The position numbers and the translations under genes were made by a program. From NCBI RefSeq assembly GCF_003347205.1, contig NZ_QQBJ01000038.1:1-32019 (forward strand): 32,019 nt of DNA, read 5' to 3'. Below, in pieces: positions 1 to 5,945 of this stretch (position 1 is the first letter of the stretch; each line of letters begins with the position of its first letter). The notes under the pieces were generated by a model, which saw only the letters and a list, made by a program, of their open reading frames with translations, was not told the DNA's origin and made no database searches. Source of the DNA: Mycolicibacterium moriokaense. Lineage in GTDB: Bacteria; Actinomycetota; Actinomycetes; Mycobacteriales; Mycobacteriaceae.

Positions 1-139
1 CGATGATCGGGCCCAGAATCGACCAGGTGGTGGTGTTGCTCATTGGGCTGCCCCCCACTACCCCGAAGCCCTGTAGCGCGAACAACAGGCCGAAGAGGGC
101 GACGACTACTCCGAGCACCACGACGATGACGCGTCCCAT
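1..139 (-). CDS. Small membrane protein, N-terminal part (cut by window edge)
   Basis: The reverse strand opens with ATG (137-139) and stays open to the left edge for 46 codons. The first residues MGRVIVVVLGVVVALFGLLF form one hydrophobic membrane segment. A Gly-rich turn, SNTTTW, and a second hydrophobic start (ILGPII) follow. This matches my memory of small two-helix membrane proteins of unknown function that are common in mycobacteria. The C-terminus lies outside the window, and no function is assigned. Confidence that it is a real gene is good because the ATG start and membrane pattern fit together. Confidence 0.7.
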   Translation of the reverse strand, partial: MGRVIVVVLGVVVALFGLLFALQGFGVVGGSPMSNTTTWSILGPII

Positions 140-487
140 GCCTCGACAGTAGACGCGGGCAGCGAAAGCTACCCGTATCGCCCTCGCCCGCCGCGCAACC
201 TAACCGAACCACATCGCAACTGCGGTCGCCGGCGGAGGACTCGCAACGGTGTGCTGCCCGAAAGCCGGCGGTCTTCGCGCCGTGTGGGCAACGTCCTTGC
301 CCTTTGGGCTCGCCTGTTTCGGACCGGCCTCGGGGTTGCTTGCCTCGTGGATAGGAAATCCAGCCCTTCGATGAGTGGAATCTAGCTCTGCGGAGATTCC
401 GGAGCTACCCGGCGGCCGCCGACCCTTTTCGTAGTCGCGAACTACGCCGCGACTATCAAGAACCAGTCGTGAACAGGAGACGAGAAA
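140..487. other. Intergenic region, no gene seen
   Basis: I see no convincing coding frame in these roughly 350 bases between the divergent membrane protein and the small exported protein. It must carry promoters for both. The only clear structure is the inverted repeat at 432-455, listed separately. Confidence 0.5.
432..455. promoter_or_regulatory. Perfect 8-bp inverted repeat upstream of small exported protein
   Basis: TAGTCGCG (432-439) and CGCGACTA (448-455) are exact reverse complements separated by 8 nt. The repeat lies about 30 nt before the ATG at 488. A nested GTAGT/ACTAC pair (431-435 and 441-445) could form an alternative hairpin. It could be an operator or a leader hairpin. The regulator is unknown. 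Confidence 0.4.
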
Positions 488-748
488 ATGGAACGCTTAC
501 GCTCCATATCCTTCATTGCGGCGGCCGCGGCTATGGGTGCGCTCATCGCTCTCACCGCTCCCACCGCCAACGCCGAGAAGCTCTCAGAAAAGACCATCAA
601 GAGCGAATGCGCCTCTGCCGGTGGCACTTACACCACCACCACCAGCGGCGGTACAAGGTTCTCCACATGCACCTATAAAGACAACGAGGGCAACAAGTTC
701 CGCGACTACTACGCGGACGGCGGGTACTACTCGACGCGTCCGATGTGA
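488..748 (+). CDS. Small secreted protein of unknown function
   Basis: An 86-residue protein with a clear Sec signal peptide: basic start MERLR, a hydrophobic core of roughly residues 8-24, and an Ala-x-Ala-like site ending in TANA before EKLSEK. The mature part is about 57 residues. It has two cysteines (SECAS and STCTY) that could form one disulfide, a Thr/Gly-rich stretch, and an aromatic tail rich in Tyr. An AGGAGA-type ribosome site lies 10-15 nt before the ATG. This resembles the many short exported mycobacterial proteins that lack a named family. It stands alone, with a hairpin at 834-853 downstream. Confidence 0.75.
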   Translation: MERLRSISFIAAAAAMGALIALTAPTANAEKLSEKTIKSECASAGGTYTTTTSGGTRFSTCTYKDNEGNKFRDYYADGGYYSTRPM

Positions 749-1126
749 CAGCTCGACGCGAGGGCGAGCTTGTGCTGCGGAGATGCCCCACGCGTTCAGG
801 GGAGACCGCACCGAATACGGCGGCGGACGCCGAGATCTGAGTTCTCTCAGATCGACCCCCGCCGGCGACGGGCACACCACTCGAAGAGAGCGACGAGCGC
901 CTGATCTGCGATCGAGTTGTCGCGTTGTTGCCACAGCGGGTCAGAAGTTGCGGATCGGGTGATGAATTCCGAAGGCAAGTAATCCCTCCGGACCTGTTGA
1001 GCAACGACGACGTGGGGCTCGAAATGCAGTAGTTGAGTACTTAAGCCCGTCGGCCAGGGCGCATCTAACGTACGCACCTATCAGGACGCCGTTGAGGTGG
1101 GCCACGATCGCAAAGGGGCGGGGCCG
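749..1126. other. Intergenic region with one hairpin, no gene seen
   Basis: No frame here has a believable start, ribosome site or protein-like composition. The hairpin at 834-853 is the only distinct element, and the promoter for the next gene is expected near the right end. Confidence 0.5.
834..853. terminator. Short perfect hairpin, possible terminator
   Basis: GATCTGAG (834-841), loop TTCT, CTCAGATC (846-853) form an 8-bp perfect stem. It begins about 85 nt after the stop codon at 748. There is no U-tract, which is usual for mycobacterial terminators but leaves the call tentative. Confidence 0.35.
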
Positions 1127-1708
1127 ATGCCGCATCTGTACAGAATCGGTACGTACACCATCGCTGCTAACAGCTCGCTGGATCTCCCAGTGGCTTGGGC
1201 TGAAGGATGGCTGACGCTCGACCGGGGCCCCGTGTTGTTCCGCGCAATCCCGATCCCTCCAAAAGATGGCTTACTCTTCAAGCCCCTCTGGGTGACCGAA
1301 TATGGTGTGACGGCGGCCACCCTTGGTGGGTACCGGAGCACTTACGGCTACGTCTGCAAGGTCAGAAACGATAACTCGGTCGCTGCCGACTTCTATCTAG
1401 ATTTGTTGACCTTTGACGATATTGGAGTGACCACATGGCCGAATAATTGGAAAGGTCCCTTGCCGGAAAGGACAGTGGAGCGAATGAAATCCCTTCACCC
1501 GAAGCTAACCATCCTCACCGATGGGGCCGGCAATATCGTCGGCACGGCCATCCACAATGGCAGCGAATCCGAAATCAACCCTCTCATGGCTCCAGGGCCG
1601 GATCAGAGAGTGCACGTTATTGATTTGTCCGAGGAGCTGCAAGAAATCGATGACCTCGATGATTTGTATAGGAAACTCGAACGCCGTCTGAAGCAGCTTG
1701 CTTTCTAA
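1127..1708 (+). CDS. Hypothetical protein, lower-G+C orphan
   Basis: An open frame of 193 residues from the ATG at 1127, which has AAAGGGG 8-15 nt upstream. A GTG at 1097 would give 203 residues. The protein is soluble-looking: no signal peptide, no membrane segment, and only one cysteine. It has Trp/Tyr-rich beta-like stretches in the first 120 residues and an acidic, helical C-terminus (about 30 residues) with alternating Glu/Asp and Leu, then KLERRLKQ. I do not recognise the family. Codon usage is visibly more A+T-rich than neighbouring genes (for example around 1381-1460), which suggests recent acquisition. Confidence 0.65.
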   Translation: MPHLYRIGTYTIAANSSLDLPVAWAEGWLTLDRGPVLFRAIPIPPKDGLLFKPLWVTEYGVTAATLGGYRSTYGYVCKVRNDNSVAADFYLDLLTFDDIGVTTWPNNWKGPLPERTVERMKSLHPKLTILTDGAGNIVGTAIHNGSESEINPLMAPGPDQRVHVIDLSEELQEIDDLDDLYRKLERRLKQLAF

Positions 1709-2046
1709 GCAACCGCGTGCGAGCTATTGGTTTTCCAGGATCTTGAGCGCCGTCGTATGCCGCATTCATTCGGGCGAGACATCGCGTGAGAAACTGGCGG
1801 TCGCATCGGTGTCCGCCAGCGCGACTGACGTGGCCCTCGGGGGACGCCTCATGGAGGCTCTCGCCGGCGCGATGACCCCCCTTTCCGCGTACTGCGAGTT
1901 CGCGACCCCGGCAACCCAATCAGCTACTTGCTTGGGGGATAGCTAAATCTTGCCCCACCGAAGGGAAGTCTGGCTTTCAGGCGGTTACAGAAGCACCCCT
2001 CGACCATGGAGCATTTTTACTCACCAGGCCACGAGAGGAGTCCACG
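1709..2046. other. Intergenic region, possible hairpin, no supported gene
   Basis: Open frames exist on both strands but have no ribosome site or protein-like composition. CTGGCGG (1794-1800) and CCGCCAG (1813-1819) are inverted repeats with a 12-nt loop and may end transcription from the upstream gene. The ribosome site GAGAGGAG of the next gene lies near 2033-2040. Confidence 0.4.
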
Positions 2047-2469
2047 ATGATCGAGGTCACCCGCCCCGGACTGAACCCTTTCAAGCACGCAGCGATGCTT
2101 CTGGGCGCGGTGGACGTTGCCGGGACCTCGCTCGCTTCTGCCGCCATTGCGACCGCCCAACCCAACAACAGCGAGACGTGGGACTTGGAACGGTACGAAG
2201 AATGCATGAAGGGCGGCCCTATCGACTCTCAGGACGACCAGTACAAGCGCGAGCACTTCGGCTGCGGCCAGTCTGGCGGAGTGTGGAACGGAGCCTATTG
2301 CGTGGCTCCGCCCGCCGAACCGGCCTCGGGCTCACGGCAGCGTCCGGGCAACATTCAAATCCCGTCTGACATCGCCACCGAACCGGTAGCGGTCAACCCG
2401 CCGATTGCAGTGCCGTCCGACGTTGCGACCGTGTCGACGGTGAGCCAAGGCGAGGAGGTGGCGTCGTGA
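2047..2469 (+). CDS. Small probably exported protein, Cys/Trp motif, unknown function
   Basis: A 140-residue protein starting at an ATG behind a good GAGAGGAG ribosome site. The N-terminus has a poor signal-like segment (about residues 14-38, Ala-rich, ending ATAQP), so export is plausible but not certain. The central part carries ERYEECM, then EHFGCGQSGGVWNGAYC: three cysteines in a pattern I associate with short unnamed mycobacterial exported proteins. The C-terminal 50 residues are Pro/Val/Ser-rich and low in complexity. Its stop codon overlaps a GTG start of a 39-residue frame, suggesting translational coupling. No function can be assigned. Confidence 0.65.
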   Translation: MIEVTRPGLNPFKHAAMLLGAVDVAGTSLASAAIATAQPNNSETWDLERYEECMKGGPIDSQDDQYKREHFGCGQSGGVWNGAYCVAPPAEPASGSRQRPGNIQIPSDIATEPVAVNPPIAVPSDVATVSTVSQGEEVAS

Positions 2470-2585
2470 AGTTCTACGAAGAAGCCACCTACTGGCACAA
2501 CCACCCCGACTTGCCACGCCTCGCCCAGAACATGCGCGACCAGATGGAACAACAACGGATGACGGTGGACGAGTTACCCCGCTGA
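2466..2585 (+). CDS. 39-residue small protein overlapping upstream gene
   Basis: A short frame begins at the GTG of a GTGA overlap (2466-2469) with the stop of the preceding gene and ends at TGA 2583-2585. The product is hydrophilic and helical-looking, with an aromatic/His start (KFYEEATYWHNHPDLP) and a Gln/Met/Arg-rich middle (RDQMEQQRM). Composition is protein-like and the 4-nt overlap is typical of translationally coupled mycobacterial genes. A GAGG sequence sits just before the GTG. I do not recognise a family. It could be a small cytosolic partner of the upstream product. Confidence 0.5.
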   Translation: MKFYEEATYWHNHPDLPRLAQNMRDQMEQQRMTVDELPR

Positions 2586-2667
2586 CCCATTTGCCCACAT
2601 TGAGCTGGCGAGATGCTCATAGCAGCCGCTTGGTATCTGCAAAAGGCGCGTTGACATGCGCAAACTC

Positions 2668-2742
2668 TGGTGCGCGATACTGGGATTGAACCAGTGACCT
2701 CTTCCGTGTCAGGGAAGCGCTCTCCCGCTGAGCTAATCGCGC
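2668..2742 (-). tRNA. tRNA-Val (GAC)
   Basis: The reverse strand folds as a tRNA. The acceptor stem is GCGCGAT/ATCGCGC, the D arm TTAGCTCAGC, the anticodon loop CTGACAC giving anticodon GAC (valine), and the T arm contains GGTTCAATCC. The 3' CCA is encoded (TGG at 2668-2670 on the plus strand). It is the last gene of a three-tRNA cluster read leftwards. Its 3' end faces the accessory-looking region to its left. Confidence 0.95.
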
Positions 2743-2751
2743 CTACAAGCT

Positions 2752-2825
2752 TGGAGGTGGAGACGGGAATCGAACCCGTGTGCACGGCTTTGCAGGCCGT
2801 TGCCTCACCACTCGGCCACTCCACC
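2752..2825 (-). tRNA. tRNA-Cys (GCA)
   Basis: The acceptor stem is GGTGGAG/CTCCACC. The anticodon loop CTGCAAA gives GCA (cysteine). The T arm contains GGTTCGATTCC and the discriminator is U, as expected for cysteine. The CCA end is encoded. It lies 9 nt from the tRNA-Val gene, so the two are probably cut from one transcript. Confidence 0.95.
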
Positions 2826-2852
2826 GCTGGGGTTGATGCGACTGCACCCTCG

Positions 2853-2925
2853 AGCGGATGACGGGATTCGAACCCGCGACCCTCACCTTGGCAAGGTGAT
2901 GCGCTACCAACTGCGCTACATCCGC
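2853..2925 (-). tRNA. tRNA-Gly (GCC)
   Basis: The acceptor stem is GCGGATG/CATCCGC, the D arm TAGCGCAGTTGGTAGC, the anticodon loop TTGCCAA giving GCC (glycine), and the T arm GGTTCGAATCC. The discriminator is U. No CCA follows, so the end must be added by nucleotidyltransferase. It is the promoter-proximal member of the Gly-Cys-Val cluster. Confidence 0.95.
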
Positions 2926-3028
2926 GCGCCACGAACGAGATCGTCGCCCGTCGCGAAGGACGACGATAGTCCACCGCGGCGTAGCCGCACAAATCCCTTC
3001 CGCGACACGCTGAACAGGCCCCGTCCCA

Positions 3029-3445
3029 TCAGAAGATGCCGTAGGTCTCACGCGAGATGGTGAACCCCCGGCCATCCGAGTTGGAACACCTCATTCCCGA
3101 CGGCTCGCTGTTGCAACTCATCCCGCCGCCGGCCCGGAATTGGCCGTAAGGCAGGGCCGGGCCCGCTCCCATCGCCGTGTCCCCGGCGCAGACGAAACGG
3201 GCCGGTCCGGTCGGGTGCAGCGAAATTCCCTGGCCGTAGTCGCTGTATTCCGGGCAATCGGCGGGACGCGGGGGAGGCGCCCACTCCCGCGCCGCAATGT
3301 CGCACCGCAGCAGGTCATCGGACAAAATGCAGCCGATATTGCCGCTAGGAGACGTGAAACCGTCGATGTCGGCGGCCGCGCCGGGTGCGCCGAGCAACGC
3401 CGCCAGCGTTACGGCCGCCGTGCCGACGACGAGTCGCTTAGCCAA
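3029..3445 (-). CDS. Secreted DUF6636-type protein (paralogue A)
   Basis: A 138-residue exported protein. It starts at TTG (3443-3445) behind a GGAGGAT ribosome site. A signal peptide covers about residues 1-25, ending PGAAA before DIDGF. The mature part has the signature FTSPSGNIGC, then LLRCDIAAREWAPPPRP and a DC pair, FVCAGDTAMG, MSCNSEPSGMRC. Six cysteines suggest three disulfides. These motifs fit the family I know as DUF6636, of unknown function. It is the downstream member of a tandem pair with the gene at 3471-3950, with a 25-nt gap, so co-transcription is likely. Confidence 0.85.
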   Translation of the reverse strand: MAKRLVVGTAAVTLAALLGAPGAAADIDGFTSPSGNIGCILSDDLLRCDIAAREWAPPPRPADCPEYSDYGQGISLHPTGPARFVCAGDTAMGAGPALPYGQFRAGGGMSCNSEPSGMRCSNSDGRGFTISRETYGIF

Positions 3446-3470
3446 ACCGATCCTCCGATCATGGGTGGAA

Positions 3471-3950
3471 TCACGCCAGGTGAAAGTCCTGGCGTGCGAT
3501 GGAGAACTCGCCGCCGTCGTCGACGTCCCAGCAGGTGATGCCGGCGGGCGAGCTGGTGCACTCCAGCGAGCCGCTCACGATGGTGTCGCCGAAGGCCAGC
3601 GGGGCGCCTGCACCGAGAGCCGTGTCACCGGCGCAGACGAAGTCGGCCGACTTGCCGACGTCCAGTTGCAGCCCTTGGCCCCACCCTGTCATCTCCGGAC
3701 AACTTGCCGGTTTGGCTGGGGGAGACCAGTCGCGTTCCCGGATGTCACACCGCACTGAATTGGGGTCGATGTAGCACCCGATATTGCCCGACGGCGACGT
3801 GAAGCCGGTCAACTCGGACACTTCGCGGGTGGTCAAGGGAAGCGGGCCGATCGCTCCCGGTGGCGCGGCCGTGGCAACACTGGCCATGACCCCGACTGTG
3901 ACGGGAAGTGCAGCGACGACCACTGCAAGCGAAAATCGACGCATCGTCAT
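3471..3950 (-). CDS. Secreted DUF6636-type protein (paralogue B)
   Basis: A 159-residue exported protein with a signal peptide (about residues 1-29, ending ATAAP) and the same ordered motifs as its neighbour: FTSPSGNIGC, SVRCDIRERDWSPP, a paired Cys, FVCAGDTALGAG, ECTSSPAGITC. Six cysteines lie at matching positions. The region between signal peptide and domain is about 20 residues longer than in the other copy. ATG 3948-3950 is used here, but a second Met two codons on is also possible and no strong ribosome site is visible. The pair arose by tandem duplication, since order, spacing and cysteines match. Function unknown. Confidence 0.85.
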   Translation of the reverse strand: MTMRRFSLAVVVAALPVTVGVMASVATAAPPGAIGPLPLTTREVSELTGFTSPSGNIGCYIDPNSVRCDIRERDWSPPAKPASCPEMTGWGQGLQLDVGKSADFVCAGDTALGAGAPLAFGDTIVSGSLECTSSPAGITCWDVDDGGEFSIARQDFHLA

Positions 3951-4053
3951 GCCGTAACGCTACGTGATTTCCGTGTGTTTGCTGTGTGAAACCTGAGCGC
4001 CGACTGGCTTCTTAGTTGAGCGCAGCTACGTGCTAACCTTCGACGTCGTCCCC

Positions 4054-4125
4054 GGTCTCGTAGCTCAGGGGGAGAGCGTCCGCCTCACACGCGGAAGGTC
4101 ACTGGTTCGATCCCAGTCGGGACCA
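4054..4125 (+). tRNA. tRNA-Val (CAC)
   Basis: The acceptor stem is GGTCTCG/CGGGACC with one G-T pair. The D arm is TAGCTCAGG, the anticodon loop CTCACAC gives CAC (valine), and the T arm contains GGTTCGATCC. The discriminator is A, and CCA is not encoded. It is single and on the opposite strand from the Gly-Cys-Val cluster. The AT-rich bases just upstream may hold its promoter. Confidence 0.95.
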
Positions 4126-4149
4126 CTCACATTCTGTGCAGTTCACGTC

Positions 4150-4322
4150 CGTCACCCATCAGTGGGCATATTCCGTCGCTGATCGGGAGCGCCAGTCCGC
4201 ATAACTCCGCGGCGGTATCCGACGGCTTCATGCTGCTGTCAATCGTTGATCATGCCGCTACGCCGAAGGCGGCCCGGACCCTTGAGGTTCTCGGTGGGAT
4301 CGACGCCGATAGCCGTGTGTAG
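4150..4322 (+). pseudogene. Possible remnant of a Clp N-domain-like protein
   Basis: Between the tRNA-Val and the ArsR gene one frame stays open to TAG at 4320-4322 without a usable start. Its last 35 codons read DGFMLLSIVDHAATPKAART, then LEVLGG and DADSRV. The pattern (LLL-like helix, Ala-rich helix, LxxLGxDxxxVR) resembles the repeat in Clp amino-terminal domains. It could be the tail of a gene whose front was lost. This rests on memory of the repeat only, and chance coding-like sequence is a real alternative. Confidence 0.25.
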
Positions 4323-4337
4323 AGCCTTCCTATCAAG

Positions 4338-4361
4338 TTATTCAAGTATTATATTGAATAA
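4338..4361. promoter_or_regulatory. Probable ArsR operator, overlapping -10 and start of the ArsR-rhodanese gene
   Basis: TTATTCAA (4338-4345) and TTGAATAA (4354-4361) are exact reverse complements with 8 nt between them. ATTCAA-N8-TTGAAT is close to the classic ArsR/SmtB operator layout. The repeat contains TATATT (4350-4355), a good TAnnnT -10 box. Six nt later comes the GTG start at 4362, with no ribosome site, so the mRNA is probably leaderless. A protein bound here would block its own promoter, predicting autoregulation. Confidence 0.7.
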
Positions 4362-5045
4362 GTGATTATTGCGGCCCAGTCCAACCGGCGCTTCAAGGAC
4401 CGTCTGTATGGCGAGTTCGCGCGAATCGGCAAGGCGATCGCCAACCCCCACCGATTGGAAATCCTTGAGGTCCTGGCGCAGGGCGAGCGCACCGTGGAGT
4501 CGATCGCGGCCGAGACCGGCCTAGCGGTGGCGAATACTTCCCGGCATCTGCAGCAGCTGCGGCAGGCGCAGCTCGTGCTCGCCCGGCGCGACGGACTCTT
4601 CGTGCATTACCGGCTAAGCGGGCCTGAAGTCGTCGGCCTGGTGCTGGCGCTGCGACATACCGCTGAACAGCACCTCGCCGAGGTGGACCGCGTGGTCAGC
4701 GACTTTCTTGGTGATCGGGACGGCTTCGAGCCAGTCACCCCCGACGAGTTGGCGCGCCGCATGAACAACGACGAGGTCGTGGTGCTCGATGTGCGGCCCG
4801 AGCTGGAGTACGCGGCAGGACACATCGCCGGCGCGCGGTCCATGCCGGCCGGCGACATTTCCAAGCGAATCGGCGAACTGCCCCGCGACAAGGAGTACAT
4901 CGCGTATTGCCGCGGGCCCTACTGCGTGTACGTCGACGAAGCCGTGGCGGTGCTGCGCGCGAATGGATTCACGGCGCAACGGCTCACCGACGGCTACCCG
5001 GAGTGGCGGTTCGCGGGGCGGCCGGTGCGCACGGCAAGCAAGTAA
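4362..5045 (+). CDS. ArsR-family regulator fused to a rhodanese domain
   Basis: A 227-residue two-domain protein. Residues about 15-100 are a winged-helix ArsR DNA-binding domain (ANPHRLEILEVL, then the recognition helix ANTSRHLQQLRQAQLV). Residues about 122-225 are a rhodanese domain with LDVRPELEYAAGHIAGA, active-site loop CRGPYC (Cys183, Cys188), and DGYPEW. The DNA-binding half has no cysteine, so thiol or persulfide sensing would have to use the rhodanese loop. Related mycobacterial proteins are annotated as ArsR regulators with a rhodanese domain. The operator at its own start predicts autoregulation. It lies 20 nt upstream of a methyltransferase-like membrane protein gene, suggesting a sulfur-responsive operon. 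Start GTG 4362 fits a leaderless transcript. Confidence 0.9.
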   Translation: MIIAAQSNRRFKDRLYGEFARIGKAIANPHRLEILEVLAQGERTVESIAAETGLAVANTSRHLQQLRQAQLVLARRDGLFVHYRLSGPEVVGLVLALRHTAEQHLAEVDRVVSDFLGDRDGFEPVTPDELARRMNNDEVVVLDVRPELEYAAGHIAGARSMPAGDISKRIGELPRDKEYIAYCRGPYCVYVDEAVAVLRANGFTAQRLTDGYPEWRFAGRPVRTASK

Positions 5046-5065
5046 CCACCACACCGGGAGGCGTC

Positions 5066-5830
5066 ATGAATCGCTATCTCACGATCGGCTATGGCGGCGC
5101 GTGTTACGTCGTTTTCTTGGCGACGTTCCTCTACGCGATCGGCTTCGTCGGCAACCTCGTCGTACCCCGCAGCATCGACCACGGCGTCGATGCGTCCATC
5201 GCGGAAGCGGCAGTCGTCAACTTGCTGCTGCTTGGACTGTTCGCCGCGCAGCACAGTGTGATGGCACGGCCCGCCTTCAAGCGGTGGTGGACTCGGTTGG
5301 TGCCCAAGACCATTGAGCGCAGTACCTATGTTCTGGTCTCCAGCCTTGCGCTGCTGCTGCTGTTCTGGCAGTGGCGCACCATGCCGGCGATCGTGTGGAA
5401 TGTGACGTGGACGCCCGGTCGGGCGGTGTTGTGGGTGCTCTTCGCCGCGGGCTGGGTGATCGTTTTGCTCTCGACGTTCATGATCAGTCACTTCGACCTG
5501 TTCGGTCTGCGGCAGGTATACCTGGCGTGGCGCGGAACTCCCTACACCAACCTGGAATTCCGCGCCTTCATGCTGTACCGAGTGGTGCGCCATCCGCTGA
5601 TGCTCGGTTTCGTCATCGCCTTCTGGGCGACACCCACGATGACGGCAGGCCATCTGCTGTTCGCGGTGGCGACAACGGCTTACATCCTGATTGCTGTTCA
5701 ACTGGAGGAACACGATCTCAACGCGGCCCTCGGTGACCGCTATCGCGACTACCGCACCCGCGTGCCGATGCTCATCCCCGGCCTTCACCGCCACGGCCCG
5801 GTGCCAGGGACCACGGCGCGGCCGGCGTAG
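5066..5830 (+). CDS. Integral membrane methyltransferase, MddA/NnrU-like
   Basis: A 254-residue membrane protein with about six hydrophobic segments. It starts at an ATG behind a GGGAGG ribosome site. The middle has LGLFAAQHSVMARPAFKRWW. The C-terminal third carries YRVVRHPLMLGFVIAFWATP, then EEHDLNAALGDRYRDY and RVPML, the cofactor-binding pattern of isoprenylcysteine-methyltransferase-fold membrane proteins. The full arrangement matches my memory of MddA, which methylates methanethiol to dimethyl sulfide with S-adenosylmethionine. NnrU-type proteins of unknown chemistry share the fold, so substrate is inferred. Placement 20 nt after an ArsR-rhodanese gene supports a role in volatile thiol or sulfide handling. 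Confidence 0.75.
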   Translation: MNRYLTIGYGGACYVVFLATFLYAIGFVGNLVVPRSIDHGVDASIAEAAVVNLLLLGLFAAQHSVMARPAFKRWWTRLVPKTIERSTYVLVSSLALLLLFWQWRTMPAIVWNVTWTPGRAVLWVLFAAGWVIVLLSTFMISHFDLFGLRQVYLAWRGTPYTNLEFRAFMLYRVVRHPLMLGFVIAFWATPTMTAGHLLFAVATTAYILIAVQLEEHDLNAALGDRYRDYRTRVPMLIPGLHRHGPVPGTTARPA

Positions 5831-5945
5831 CAGACGGTATGGCCATGCCTGTCAATCCGACGGTCCGCAGTCACCCTGAAAATCACGCCTTTTGCGGACT
5901 CGACGACGCCACGGTCGAGAGGCTCCGTCCGTTCCACCCATTCGC

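Noticed and set aside
1698-1946. An 82-residue plus-strand open frame overlapping the end of the hypothetical gene
   Set aside because: No ribosome site, no protein-like pattern, and an antisense frame of similar length exists in the same place.
2489-2992. A long minus-strand open frame across the tRNA cluster
   Set aside because: It runs through three clear tRNA genes, so it cannot be a protein gene.
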